This document shows positions 10,563-22,978 of a stretch of DNA of 64,000 nt, one piece after another. Numbering within the stretch: position 1 is the first letter of the stretch; each line of letters begins with the position of its first letter. Below the pieces are notes generated by a model. It saw nothing but the letters and a program-made list of their open reading frames with translations, made no database searches and was not told the DNA's origin. Both the position numbers and the translations under genes were made by a program. This stretch comes from Riptortus pedestris (lineage: Eukaryota > Arthropoda > Insecta > Hemiptera > Alydidae), in contig CM032233.1 of the NCBI GenBank assembly GCA_019009955.1, positions 114,124,001-114,188,000 on the forward strand. The letters are read 5' to 3'.

Positions 10563-11255
10563 AGGTCGTCACGCAGGAGCTGCGTACTCTGAGCAGATTT
10601 TCCTCGTGAAGTTTTGCAATAAATAAATCTGCATACTAGTAACACTTAACACCACCATGAATATTAATTGAATTAATACAATCGGTAATGAAAAATCCTA
10701 CAGTCAATTTTAATAACCTCCTAACGGAAAGCGTCTAAATCTAAACGAACAGGTCTGCCAACTTCTCAGAGCTTCACAGATAGATAGAAATATTCCTCAA
10801 AGGAAAGAAAAACAATTACTGAAATATATCTGATTATAAGTAATTTATTTTATTGAAAACTATTTATTATATCTACTTGGGTAATTTATAATGAATGATG
10901 GAACAGAGCATACTTGCATGTATCTGGTATAATAAACGTCTCTTGAAAACAATATTTGGTATTTGAGGTTCAAATAAAGTGTATTATTATATATCAGAGT
11001 ATTTTTTATGTGTCTGGGGGTTTGCTGAAGGCTGAAAACTGAAAAATGCAAATATCTCGATTAATATTCAAGATGGAGAATAAATATATATGACAATATT
11101 AATAGTACATTTAATTTGCAATAAGATCGCTTCTACACCATTTTTCGACCCGACTATATTTTTGTATATATATACAAATTTGAACTCACCGCATTTTCAT
11201 CATCTCCTGTACAGGACGATGGATTTTGTTTCGTTTTTCTACGGGTATATACAAT
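10563..11255 (-). mobile_element. Family A (HINE-like) copy F1, long subtype, end eroded
   Basis: Begins with CGTCACGCAGGAGCTGCGTA (terminal stem-loop) and a GAGCAGATTTTCC subterminal repeat. It contains the long-subtype segment (TGCAATAAATAAATCTGC onward) and the AAATATCTCGATTAATATTC body. It fades at 11165-11255 through a short TATATA run and a decayed CATTTTCATCATCTCCTG segment. The far hairpin (GATTTCCCTTAAGGGAAATC) is missing. Confidence 0.75.
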
Positions 11256-11786
11256 TTTATAATATAATGTCAATTAAATTCTTTAATAATTATTGAATTA
11301 CATTTATACTTCAAATGCATTATATTCGTTAAATAAAAGTCCGTCACGCAGGGGCTGCGTAAACTAAGCAGATTTCCCACGTAAAGTTATACAATAGAGA
11401 AATCTCCATACGAGTCCCATAACAGTTACGGAAACGGCCGAACTAGCTTACGGCGGGAATAAATGGACGCGACCATAGCTCGTCCGTTACACTAAAATAA
11501 AAATGTAAATATCTCGGTTAATATTCAAGATAGAGAATAAATGTATATAACAATATTTATGGTAAATTTAATTTGCAATAAGATTGGTTTTATACCATTT
11601 TTCGATACGACGTATAGTAACGGAGATATTTCGAATTTTCAAAATTCCCCCCTCTAAACCCAACCCCCCCTCACACTGGTCCGTTTTAAGCCGTTAATGA
11701 ACATGATCTTTCTTTTTACATAAAACCATTAAATACCGAGTTTGGTGACAATTAAATAAACATAGCGACTGCAAGAGTGTTAACAG

Positions 11787-11791
<5 letters not shown>

Positions 11792-11845
<54 letters not shown>
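11792..11845. repeat. (AT)n microsatellite
   Basis: About 27 AT dinucleotides. It is interrupted on the right by a TA-targeting MITE, and a few AT repeats resume at 12050. Confidence 0.97.
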
Positions 11846-11848
<3 letters not shown>

Positions 11849-12049
11849 TGCTCAAACATGAATAGGGATTTTGGCTGTTTTGTGGTATTTATAGGGCCTA
11901 GTATTTTTTTTTTAAATTATAAATATCATTAATATTTATTAGATATTATTGTCTTTTCCCCCCATAAAAAATTAAGGTAATTAAGGTCGATTTAATTAAA
12001 ATTAATAGGATAAGAAAAATAACCAATATCCCTATTCATTTTTGAGCAG
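11846..12049. mobile_element. 204-bp Tc1/mariner-type MITE in the (AT)n tract
   Basis: Inverted ends read CACTGCTCAAACATGAATAG at the left, and the inverse of CACTGCTCAAAAATGAATAG at the right (CTATTCATTTTTGAGCAGTG-type). They are flanked by TA at 11844-11845 and 12050-12051, compatible with a TA target-site duplication, although the surrounding (AT)n makes TA uninformative by itself. The interior is AT-rich and non-coding. Confidence 0.8.
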
Positions 12050-12200
12050 TATATATATAGTTAGTTAGTTAGTTAGTTTTGAGCGGAGCTCATTTTCGTC
12101 ATCTCCTGGGTAGGATCGATGGACATTTGAAGAAATGTTTTGAAAATCGCGTCATGAGTACGTCCTCAATAGCTGATTTCCCTTAATGGAAATCAGTTAA

Positions 12201-12479
12201 AAATTAGGTCAAATTTAAATAATTATATACAATAAATTAGTTTCATTAACAGTCTTAATACAGCTATAAATATGTACAATTTTTTTTACAACTCTAAAAC
12301 ATACATTATTTTATTTGTTGACGTGAAAATTTTTATTTTAATGTTTTATAAATGATGAAAAACTTGTCCCACCAAAACATATGAGTTAGGGAGATGCACA
12401 AAGTAGTCAGAATGACCATTGCCTAGAACAGACAGAGCTTGAGAAGGATGGTAACGGGGGTTTTATATATATATATATA
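12201..12479. other. Unassigned AT-rich spacer
   Basis: No gene or known repeat was recognised. It ends in a short (TA)n run directly before the CTAG terminus of family B copy 2. Confidence 0.4.
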
Positions 12480-14285
12480 CTAGCTCAGATACCCGGCTTC
12501 GCCCGGGAATTCATTTGAGGCTGAATGGTGATGGTATTTTTTTGGCAAGGCTTTACTTTGCACAATATTTTCACCTTTACCCGACCCACTATTTAGGATT
12601 AACACCCGTTGTTGGCATTTGTTAATAATAAAATTAATTTTTTATGTAAGTCTTCACTGTCCTCCAAATTGTCATATTTCCCGTCTCCTGTGCATTATGC
12701 ATAGATCTCAGTTATTAAGCACAAAATATTGTGGTGAAACGAAATATCACCATTATTAATTTCAGGCCTCCCTTATAACCCCCACTCCTGCCCGTCCCTA
12801 GAAATAGTATGACTCATTATAAGGAAAGAGTTAGTGCTAATACACATACCGAGTTTTATTTATTTCGGCTGGGTCTTTTGTCCCAAATAAAATTGTTCAC
12901 TTCCGCTATAGGTTTTAGTCTATATCTCGTTTATAATACGATATACGAAAAAAGTGTGTAAAACAACTGAGGAAAGAAAGAGGGAGTGAGAAAGGTTCTA
13001 GATTACAGGAAGGTCTCCCCACCCCTCCCCGACGCTGCAGGTTAACCAACAGAACATGACTAACGGCTAACTCTCAATTCCGCTAACATTACCTTATATT
13101 CAGATTCTATTTTCAATTCTAATTATGTATGTTTAAATACTTTCGTTTTTTGTGAATTAATTGATGTTTTAAACACATTAAAGGATGAAATTACTTACTT
13201 CCGATTAATTAATGTTCCAGTGAAAGACAGAGGAAGGGGGGGGGGGGTAGAGTAATATACTTTGCTCCACTTGAAACAGCTACTTGTTTTTAAAATGATT
13301 CATACAATTGAAATGTTCTTGTTTATTGTCATGTTCATAATTGCCGAAAAACCAATAGGAAACGAAATACCGCTATTATTAATTTCAGGCATTCCTTATA
13401 ACCCCCACTCCTGCCCGTGCCTAGAGATGTTGATATGGTTTGTTATAATGAAAGCGTTAGTGCTAATACACATACCGAGTTTTATTTATTTCGGTTGGGT
13501 CTATTGTCCCAAATAAAATTGTTCACTTCCGCTAAGGGTTTTAGCGTATATCTCGTTTATTATTCGGTATACGAAAAAAGTGTATATAACAAATGTTACT
13601 CTAAATAACAAAGTAAACAACTTTTGTTATGTTCATATTTACCGAAAAACCAATAGGAAACGAAAGATCGCTATTTTTAATTTCTGGCTTCCCTTATAAC
13701 CCCCACTCCTGCCCGTCCCTAGAAATATTGGTATGGCTTGTTATAATGAAAGCGTTAGTGCTAATAGATATACCGAGTTTTACTTAGTTTGGTTGAGTGT
13801 TTTGTGCCAAATAAAATTGTTGACTCCCGCAATAATTTTTAGCGTATAACTCATTCATACTTCGGTATACGGCGAAAGTGTATATAACAAAAGTTACTCT
13901 AAATAACAAAATAAATAACTTTTGTTATGTGCATATTTGCCGAAAAACCAATAGGAAACGAAATATCGCTATTTTTAATTTCAGGCCTCCCTTATAACCC
14001 CCACTCCTGTTTGTCTTAGAGAATAATAATATAGCCTAAAGTCTAAGTTGGGCTAGTAGTAATATATATACCAAGTTTCATAAAATTCGGTTCAGCCGTT
14101 TATGCGTGGAAAAGGTAACAAACAAACAAACAAACAAACAAACAAACAAACAAACAAACAAACAAACAAACAAACAAACAAACATACACGAAAGAAACAA
14201 AATGCAGTTTTGGTGTCTATGACATGTGAAACGAAAAGTTATCGTGAAATTTCGCGAAAAAAATCAATGTACAGACAGAGGTTAC

Positions 14286-14288
<3 letters not shown>
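12480..14288 (-). mobile_element. Helitron-like element, family B copy 2
   Basis: On the minus strand the 3' end reads a stem-loop CCCGGGCGAAGCCGGG, about 9 nt of spacer, then CTAG at 12483-12480 followed by T. This is the Helitron 3' pattern of hairpin, short spacer, CTRR and T target. Inside are roughly 298-bp repeats of the same unit as copy 1; ACCCCCACTCC recurs near 12779, 13402, 13700 and 13998. Near the other end lies TTCAGCCGTTTATGCGTG, a (CAAA)n run and the shared GACATGTGAAACG...GTTACAATTTT terminal segment. No Rep/helicase coding was seen, so it is non-autonomous. Confidence 0.75.
14118..14184. repeat. (CAAA)n microsatellite
   Basis: About 16 copies of CAAA inside family B copy 2. 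Copy 1 has a much shorter run at the same place, so the tract is an internal part of the element that has expanded. Confidence 0.97.
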
Positions 14289-14322
<34 letters not shown>

Positions 14323-15400
14323 GTTCTACCGTTCTAATCTACTGTCAACCGAATGCTAACACAACCAACTACGATCTGAACATATATTTGTGAATCAATG
14401 TTTATTGATTGACTATAAATTACCTTCCATTGTGGTTTGACAGGTACGTTAAATTATCTATTTATCTGTCATATGAAACACAGCTTGGATGGCTCATTAC
14501 TCAGGAGACCTGTCGTCGATTAGGTTTATTTTATTGCTCTTTGTTGAAAGGTAAAACAAAATAATGCTTACTAATGCCTTGATGAAGAAGTCAATGAATG
14601 CACAGATAAACATGACTCAGTAATTATTAGCTTTGTGAACAATGAAATTATGCGCGAAGGCTAAAGTGAGTCACACGAAAGTTGAATTTAATTATTCAAT
14701 GAGATATTATTAGGTCTTAAAATAATAGTAGTCATACAGAGAGTTTATAACCAGGACAATATGAATTTGGAAAATTTTGTCACCTTTCTTTCTGCCTCGT
14801 CACAAAGTTTGCATATAACAAACAAATCTATCGTCTCCATAGGATATTTCAAGACATTTACCACCGTACCTTTATCAAGAATAAACAGCAAAACTATTGC
14901 AGATATAAAATTGAGGGAGTGAATGTTACCTCCAAATTCCTTTATTAGTCCTACTCATCCAGTGCATTTAACTTTGAAATAGATAAGATTTCTTATGTGA
15001 AATATTATGTAGAGAAAGAATAACTCATCAGCTGGTTAATTAACAAACGGAATGGTCGGAAACTGAGATATTTCAATTGAGGTAATCCACTCTAAAGTAA
15101 TCCAGCCATCTTTTCAAATTTCCTCCCCTTTTACAGAATTTTACACATTTCTTTGGCTACGACAATGTATGATATACCGTGGATTAGGATAATGATCATG
15201 TCTTTAGCTGCTTTATTTAAACGCAAGTCGAAAAAGTACCCCCCCACTTCTAAATTTAAGAGGTAGATAACTGTAAACTGAGCAAATTTCACAAGCAATA
15301 TGAGATGCGATGACGTCACAGTATGTCTTAAGGTTTCGTGTGACGCCATCTCAACCCAATATTGAGATTGAATCTTTATTTCCCCTAGCTAAGTACCCTA
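14289..15400. other. Non-repetitive AT-rich region, no gene recognised
   Basis: Begins with a short (AT)n at 14291-14318. A minus-strand open frame of 72 codons at 15131-15349 has no recognisable motif and no clear splice context. The rest shows nothing that can be named. Confidence 0.4.
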
Positions 15401-15463
15401 TTTTAGTAGATTTCCCTAATGGCCATCAACCCTACCAAGGAGTTGACTAAATGAGGTCCGTTC

Positions 15464-15533
<70 letters not shown>

Positions 15534-15757
15534 GTGCTGATTCTTTTCGGAGTTTTGGTCAATGTTGGTGAAATGAATCTTAGTTTATGCCAATATTTCG
15601 AGAATCTTTATTTTCTTCTTCAGGGCTTTAAAATTACAGGTACTACTTTATAATATTGCACATTGTTGTTATACATTGTTGTAAAAGGGTGTTTTATACA
15701 TACATTGTAACATTCATTTCACCAACATTGACCAAAACTCCGAAAAGAACAACACAC

Positions 15758-15802
<45 letters not shown>

Positions 15803-16472
15803 GTGTCTGTTAACGCTCTAGCGGTCGTAATTTTGTTTGATCGCTACCAAACTCGATATTTACTCGTTTTATGCAAAAATAAAGATCAAGTTCGTTAATG
15901 GCTGAAATCTGGCCAGTGGGAGAGAAGCAGCTTAAGAGGTGGATTTTCGAAAATTCCAAATATCTCCGTTACTATACGTCCGATCGAAACATTCTATAGC
16001 ACCAATCTTATTGAAAATTAAATTTACTATAAATATTGTTATATACATTTATTCTCTATCTTGAATATTAACCGAGATATTTGCATTTTTCAGTTTTCAG
16101 CCTTCAGTAAACCCAATAAACATTACTCTATTATATATATAAAAAAAACAAAAAAACCTGTTTATTTGAAGGGTAAATACCAAATTTTGTTTTCAATAGA
16201 CTTTTATTATACGAGATACATGAAAGTATATTGAGATATTTGCATTTTTATTACGTGTGTGCGGATAACGTGCGAGATGAGATCGGCTTATGTCTGTTCT
16301 ATTTGTGAGTTTCCGCCGAAAGCTAGTTCGTCCGTTTCCGTAACTCTGCGGCTCTTGTTAAATTGGTTTTGAGACTCGTTACTACTGCTGTTACTAATAT
16401 GCAGATTTCTCTATTGTAAAACTTCACGTGGGAAATCTGCTTAGTTTACGCAGCCCCTGCGAGACAGACTTT
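15401..16472 (+). mobile_element. Family A (HINE-like) copy R3 with an internal palindromic insert
   Basis: Starts TTTTAGTAGATTTCCC, lacks most of the 5' hairpin arm, and has (AT)n at 15471-15530. After the insert (15537-15752) it resumes with (AC)n(AT)n at 15758-15802, then TGTCTGTTAACGCTCTAGCG, the body and GGGAAATCTGCTTAG. It ends with the ACGCAGCCCCTGCG stem-loop and GAGACAGACTTT. Confidence 0.85.
15541..15749. mobile_element. 209-bp inverted-repeat element in a family A microsatellite
   Basis: A perfect 38-bp inverted repeat brackets it (15541-15578 and 15712-15749; the left arm begins TTCTTTTCGGAGTTTTGGTC). The 133-bp interior has no coding sequence. It interrupts the dinucleotide tract of copy R3 and leaves (AT)n on the left and (AC)n(AT)n on the right. 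The superfamily is not assigned. Confidence 0.75.
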
Positions 16473-18365
16473 ATTTAAATTGTTGTAATGTTCATATGTG
16501 GCTCTTTGGCAAAAATGTTTGCCGACCACTGGTATTAAGAGAATGCTGGAAATTAATATGGTCATGTGAAGATTAGATAATTGGATCCGTAGGAATGGGG
16601 TTTATTGAGAGCCGAAAGCTCAAAAGTACATATACACTGCCAATATTCCAGATATAGTAATATATGTTTAAAAATAATTGCAGTACAAAACCATATCAAT
16701 TAGATTGGCAATGCAGCATTTTCCGATTCAACTACTGATAATGGAGATATTTGGGATTGAACGTTTATTTAAGTCCATCTCTAAAACCCGAACTTCTCCT
16801 AGATCGCTTTTGACCAATAGGGAACGTTATCCCTCGTTTTGCATGTGAGGTTTAAATAGTGTCTCATAACGTTAAAAAATGTGAAGGAACTTCATTTTCG
16901 CTATAACGTAAGCAAGAGCAAATGACATCTGAAGAATGAGATGAATTTTTTAAATGAGTACAATAACATAGTTTTCGCGTATGAAATATATGTTCAAATG
17001 AATTGAAGGAATTGATTTAATTGTGGATTACAGTTACACCACCAATGGAAATAAGCAGGAAATCAATAAAAGAAATGCGCATTTTGCTTGTATTTATCTA
17101 CTTTAAAATATGGTACAGAGATTTCTATATTCAGAAAAATGTATAACAGTTCTTCTGCATTGTCACATTAAAATCAGCTTAATAATCGGATCACCATTTA
17201 CTAAATGTGCACGTTATTGACTTTGTAGGTGAACATATATTTTTTTATTCTTGCTTACATTAGGCAAAATGCTTAATCATTACACAATAGCCGAATCCTT
17301 ATGGTAACTAAAAATAAGGCCCGCCACACACTGGAGCGATCCTTCAGTAATGTTGGACATTGAGGGAAAAATAAAAGTTTTAATTTGGGATTTTGATTGG
17401 ATTGTTAGTACCACATAAAGCCTTTTCAATTGAGCAGATTGATTTTTAGCCATATTATTGCAATGGTTTTAACATAATGCCTGGTTATAATTGCTATGTT
17501 AAATAAGCCTTGGCTTATTAAATTCGTCGTGAACTCTTATTTCATTTTATAAATTATTGTTGCTTCCAGTACACATTAAGGGTATTATAACAAATCAAAA
17601 ACTCGCACAAAAGGTTTTTAAAATTCCTCTAATTTTTTTTTTTTTTTTTTTTCATCGAGCTGAAAATAATTTTATTTAATTGAATTCTCAAATCGCTTGT
17701 ATTTGCTTGAAAAAATACCACTTGGCATGCCTTTAGGAGTATTTTGTCTTATTTACAACATCGTCAGATCTTGCCTAAACTTGCCTATTCATTAAATATT
17801 TTACTTTCAGTGTTAACACTTTCGGTGGGGATGACATATTATACCTCTCGAGGACCTTTCCATAGCCTCCTCCTCTATGCAATTGACGCCGCCATTCACT
17901 TTCGAAGAAATAGTTAAATACGTGTTTTTCATGTCTAAATATTTTTACTGTTCTTTTAAAAAGGTCCAAGGTGTCATAAAGTGAACTCCGTTTAAAGTTA
18001 GCATTATTGATTAAAAAAATAAATGTAATTAAAGGAAGCAAATTCATTTATCGTATTCTTCAAAGTAGAAGTAAGTAGTATTTGTTTTTGATGTTATTTC
18101 CTTGAAAGATATTAGGAAGAAACTTTTTAAATGACCAACTGATTTTTTTTTTTCTAAGAATACTAGAAGATTCAATTACAGTACTGTATGTACACATTTA
18201 AAATTCACCCTACCGTTATATCGCATCTGGAAAAATTGCTTAAAAAAATTGCTGATCAGATAGTTCAATAGAGTATTCGATGTGCTTTAAAATGACACCA
18301 GAATCAATATTCTAGGACCAGTAGAAACGGAGATATTAATGAATGTCCGGCTTACCCTATCACTC
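16473..18365. other. Mostly unassigned region with a very decayed family A fragment
   Basis: A degenerate family A body is discernible at about 16590-16800 (GGGTTTATTGAGAGCCGAAA, GGAGATATTTGGGATTGAAC). A poly-T run lies at 17632-17652. A minus-strand open frame of 90 codons at 17775-18047 contains FESEWRRQLHRGGGYGKVLE, which looks moderately protein-like, but I do not recognise it and see no clear exon boundaries. Confidence 0.4.
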
Positions 18366-18665
18366 ACTCCAGTGTGTGCCACTCAGGGGCTGAGTAAACT
18401 AAGCAGATTTCCCACGTGCTAGTATGTCATTGATTACTTCTTCTCATATATTCTTGATTTCAAAGTAATAATCCGATGAGTAGAATTAGGGGTTTACTGA
18501 AGACTTAAAACAAGAAAGTAGAAATAACTCCCTTAATATTTCAGCTACGAAAAAATGTATGGAAAATCAATTGCAGAGCGTCAATAATACAGCAAGATTG
18601 GTTCTATACAAGTTTTCGATACGACTCATAATAACAGAGATATTTTGAATTTTCGAATCAATCAC
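18366..18665 (-). mobile_element. Family A fragment F3 (degenerate)
   Basis: Begins GCCACTCAGGGGCTGAGTAA (the stem-loop with compensating-looking changes), then ACTAAGCAGATTTCCCACGT. The body is diverged and stops before the microsatellite. A second decayed end (CAGTCCTTGTGTGATGAACT) in the opposite orientation lies at 18905-18930. Confidence 0.6.
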
Positions 18666-19106
18666 TTAATCGTGTACTAGACTTCCGTGATCACCCATTC
18701 AAGTACTAACCATGCTCGATTACTTAGGTGATCTGGGAGCGTTACCACAGATCTATATGCCCCGTCGCCCCATTAACATTAACGAGAATAGTGTCGGGAC
18801 ACAGGCAGCTATTATCAATTTAATATTTCGATAAGCTACTGGAACATGACTATGACAGGAAGATAAAACGTATACTCTAACAGCTACGAACATTCCCTAA
18901 TTAAACAGTCCTTGTGTGATGAACTTTTTTCTAATACTAAATACTCTATTGTCAATGCAGTGCTATCAAACATGCTATTCAATAATGAAATCTTTCCACA
19001 CTGGTTACTGTTTAACACTATCAAACATCTGGTCAAAAGAACATCCACTGGTAAATAAAAGTTTTAACAAATCATAATTAAACTATATTTCTTTCTATTA
19101 TTATTA

Positions 19107-20095
19107 CTAGCAAAGGTGCCCGGCTTTGCCCGGGAAATCACTTGAATCAAGCAACTATATTGGCTTTGCGCACGGAAAGGGTTAAGGCTGAATGATGATA
19201 GTATTTTTTCCGTGCTTTACTTTGTACAATATTTTTACATTTTCCCGTCTCAATGCTTAGCATTTACACTCGAGTCCAGCGTGCTGGGGATATGTTAATA
19301 ATAAAAGTATCTGTTATGTGCTTAATTCAACAAAATACACAATATTTTTATATTACCCGTTCCCTGTGCATGTATATTTTTTTATATATATAATAATCAT
19401 AGATTATCATATTATCATTGTCAAAATTCGGAGTTTCGTTGATTTAGTCTTTCGAGTCCCATAACATTGTTGACCCCATATATAGTTTTTCGTGTATACC
19501 TCATTTATACTTCGTTATATGGAAAAAGTCCATAAATCAAAAGTTCGTTTAAATAACAAAATAAACAACTTTTGTTATGTGAATAATTTCCGAAAAACCA
19601 ATAGGAAACAAAATTTCGCTATTTTTAATTTCAGACCTCCCTTACGACCCCCACTCCTGTTCGTACCTCGAAATTTTAATATAACTTATAATCAGGGAGG
19701 TGTTAATACCAAATCACATACGGAGTTTTGTCTAATTTGGTTGAGCCATTTGTGGCATATAAAATCGTTGACTATTGTTTTTAGCGTATAGCTCATTTAT
19801 ACTTCGGTATACGACAAAAGTGTATATTACTAAAATTACTCTAAATAACAAAATAAATAACTTTTTTTATGTGCATATTTGCCGAAAAACCAATAAGAGA
19901 CGAAATATCGCTATTTTTAATTTTAGGCCTCCCTTATAACCCCCACTCCTGTTCGTATCAGAGAAAATTAATACAGCCAGAAACCTAACCTGTTTTAGTA
20001 GTAATATACATACCAAGTTTCATAAAATTCGGTTCAGCCGTTTACGATTCTATGAAGGACATGCAGACAAACTTTAATTTTTATGTATAAGATAT
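19107..20095 (-). mobile_element. Helitron-like element, family B copy 3
   Basis: The minus-strand 3' end has the hairpin CCCGGGCAAAGCCGGG, an 8-nt spacer (CACCTTTG), then CTAG (19110-19107) and T, the same terminus as copy 2. Inside are about two units with ACCCCCACTCC at 19647 and 19939, then AAAATTCGGTTCAGCCGTTT. The right end finishes near GACAAACTTTAATTTTTATG. It has fewer internal repeats than copies 1 and 2. Non-coding. Confidence 0.72.
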
Positions 20096-21657
20096 ATTAC
20101 GAGTATAATAGGGGTTGGCAACACCTTTGTATGTATAGTCAATCATAAATTAAGTAGTGTATTAGTAAAATAATTTGCGTGTAATTATGTATCAGCCTCC
20201 AAAAGCAGGCTTTAGGGGGGAATATAGGGGATTTCGCAGATTTCCTGAAAATAGATAACAGCAGTTCAGGTGGTCGATTTCTCAAAGCATTTACTACATG
20301 TACAACCAGCCTTCTTGGTGGTTGATCAAAATGTGGTTTTGTAAATTGTTTTCAAAGTTTTAACGATCCTACCTAGTAGATAAAGAAAATCAGATCCGTC
20401 GATTATTTTTAGTTTCCATGTTAAACGTAAGATCAAGTCATTAATAGCCCAAATTGTACTAGGAGTGGAGGTTTAGAGAAGGTGAAAAATTTAAAATGCC
20501 ACACTTCCCTGTTATTATGCCTCGATTGGAAAATGTTACTTCACCACTCATGTAATGTAAAAAAAATTGTGTTTTCTATGGTATCCTCCGATTTGAATAT
20601 TAACGGATTAATTAATATTTTATTTTGTTTTCTGCTTTCAGTTAACTCCACTCATACTAATGCGATTTTAACTTACCCTGCTTTATGACAGAATATATTG
20701 GGTTTAACTAAATTTCAGGATTATTTATAAGGGGCGTAACAGACTTTAGTGCGTAAACTTTAAGAGATAATTCTAGATATACTTTCCAGCAAAAAAGTTC
20801 TTATATATGCTAATCCGATTCTTACTGGTTTTGGAGCTACGGGCATTTCCCCCATATAACAAGCCATAACTCCAGACATTATTTCAATATCGGAAATCTG
20901 TGTTTACCGTTTGAAAGAGCAATAAATTTCCCTTAAAATGATCCCCCAAGCGTAACCACATGTCATTGTAAAGAAAGAACTCAGGACGTTCAATGAGAGT
21001 AAGTAACGACTTTTTCTTTCCATGTAAACTTTCTTCTTTTATTTCACCTCTATCTGAAGAAAAGGTTTTAACACTCAAACTTCGGAAAAACTTCTACATT
21101 TATTAAGCTGTAAATCTCTCCCTTTCGTTTTCAAATCCCAACAATATTCTTCATCGCAAAGACTAGACTTCTAGATTGTAAAAAAGATTTTATTTCAGGA
21201 CTACTGAAACTGAAAGTTTTAATAAAATGCTTTCTTTTCTACCAATTTGATCTCTAACACCTGTGATAATACAGTTATAAAAAATAAACAACTATGTCTA
21301 TTAAAACAAAAAAATAAAATCCAGTTTTTAAAATTAATTAAATTAACCCACTGAGTTTCTTAACGCGGACACCTTATTATTATCAGATACGATACTAATT
21401 CCACTTTGGAGACCTCTAGTAGTTATTAAGACAGTAAAAATTTTGGCATTATCCTCTTAGATCCTTAACTCGAATTCAAGACTAGTCAGTCAGTATTCTT
21501 ACTTAAAACGGTATTAGCACAATTACTTCCGAAAATGTTCTTCACAAACTTAGAATACAGCGACATGATGTTCCGTCCGGAAAATGGAAATGCTCGAGAG
21601 GCTGTAAGGCAATAAGCCATACATTTTCCTGTAAAGTGTCTTCCTAATAGTAGTTCA
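20096..21657. other. Unassigned region with one very degenerate family A copy
   Basis: At about 20230-20670 an eroded family A body is discernible (GCAGATTTCCTGAAAATAG, GATCCTACCTAGTAGAT, AATATTAACGGATTAATTA) without intact ends. The rest, 20700-21657, shows no recognisable gene or repeat. Confidence 0.45.
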
Positions 21658-22468
21658 TTTTAGCAGATTACCCTTCAGAGAAATCAGATATTGAGGTCGT
21701 ACACATGATGCGATTTTTGAAATATTTGTGTTCGTTATGTCTGTTACAGCTCCAGTGGTCGCAATTATTGTTTAATTGTTACAAAACTTGATATTCAATC
21801 GCTTTATGTAAATAGAAAGATCAACTTCGTTTACGGCTGAAATCGAGAAATTTCGAAAATTCGAAATATCTCTGTTAAAGATCAGATAACTCTCTGAGAT
21901 ATTAGGATTTTTTAGTTTTACGCTTTCAGTAACCCCCCCCCCCCACTCCTACTAGTGTCATATTAATAATAAGCTGTTATATCATGAACCACTTCATTAC
22001 AAGGTTAAATACCAAATATTGTTTTCATAAAATATTTATTATACGAGATACAAACAAATACGTTCTGTTGATCCCCTCCCCCTTCTTTTGTTCTTGGATT
22101 ACTAAAATCTGAGTGATTGAGATAGAAATTATCCTGATTCCTTTAAAATTACTCCACTAGCTATAGTAAATAGTTTTCAATAAAATTAATGTTATATTCA
22201 GATATATTTCATTAATTATTCATCTTTCCAGACTAGAACAATTATATCTATTCAGCGCTTTGAAGTTGACTGCCCTGTTTGTTTACAATTCAGACGCTTT
22301 CCTTGTAGATATTGTTAACTTGTGAATTGACTGAATGATTTCTTATTACCGTATGTATTTATTCTCTTAACATTCACAGTGATGTTACCAGTATGTAGAT
22401 TTGTCTGTTGTAAACCTTCCCGTGGGAAATCTGCTTAGTTTACACAGCTCCTGCGTGACGGACTTTTT
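21658..22468 (+). mobile_element. Family A copy R6, long subtype, no (AT)n
   Basis: Starts TTTAGCAGATTACCCTTCAG, and the body has a poly-C run near 21939. The long-subtype segment is present (GTAGATTTGTCTGTTGTAAA). It ends GGGAAATCTGCTTAG, ACACAGCTCCTGCGT, GACGGACTTTTT. The microsatellite and part of the neighbouring body are deleted. Confidence 0.82.
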
Positions 22469-22679
22469 AGATATCATAGGTCAAATTGGTAGAAAACCAG
22501 ACATTTATTTAAAAATTTCAGTTTCTCTCTGAAATAAAATCCGTTTTTGCCATTTAGAATATTTTTAAGATGAAGAATATTGTTGGAATTTGAAAACGAA
22601 AAGGAGAGATATGGCTGTTTATATTGAAAAAAAAACAGCTCCAATTTTAAAAAATAAAATAAAAAATATACATCCATTG

Positions 22680-22978
22680 TCGGCCAAGACTTGTATACCT
22701 TGTCAACGATGTAAAACTTGGCGTCATACTTCTAGTGAAATCGGTTCCTACACCCCTGCTCAAAAATGATTCTCTCAATTAAATATTGACATTGTCGGAC
22801 CTTTGCCTCCTTCAAGAGGATATCGTTACCTCCTAACCATCATCGACAGATTTTCAAGTTAGACTGAAGCGATCCCAATCTCATGCATAACCGCAGAAGA
22901 GATCGCGTCTGCCATTCTTCATTCATGGATATCCCGCTTCGGCGTTCCTCGCTTCATCACGACCGACAGAGGCGCGAG
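22680..22978 (+). pseudogene. Ty3/gypsy-type integrase fragment
   Basis: One frame, interrupted by two stops, reads the end of the HHCC zinc region (CIPCQRCKTWR from 22692) and then the catalytic core. This includes LNIDIVGPLPPSRGYRYLL with the first Asp codon at 22788-22790, [37 protein letters not shown] and ITTDRGAS with the second Asp codon at 22965-22967. These are the signature blocks of Ty3/gypsy (Metaviridae) integrases. The third catalytic residue (Glu) and everything downstream are missing, because the sequence changes abruptly at about 22978. No LTRs were recognised beside it. It is a small dead fragment. Confidence 0.9.

Larger units (their letters stand above)
11337..12200 (-). 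mobile_element. Family A (HINE-like) copy F2, long subtype, carrying a MITE
   Basis: Starts AAGTCCGTCACGCAGGGGCT with the stem-loop and ACTAAGCAGATTTCCC. It ends with the CTGATTTCCCTTAATGGAAA hairpin near 12196. The (AT)n tract at 11792-11845 is interrupted by a 204-bp MITE (11846-12049). A short (TTAG)n stretch follows at 12060-12076, then the conserved CATTTTCGTCATCTCCTGGG segment. Confidence 0.88.

Noticed and set aside
22474..22677. Minus-strand frame rich in Phe/Leu between a family A end and the gypsy relic
   Set aside because: Composition is explained by A/T-rich DNA. No recognisable domain.
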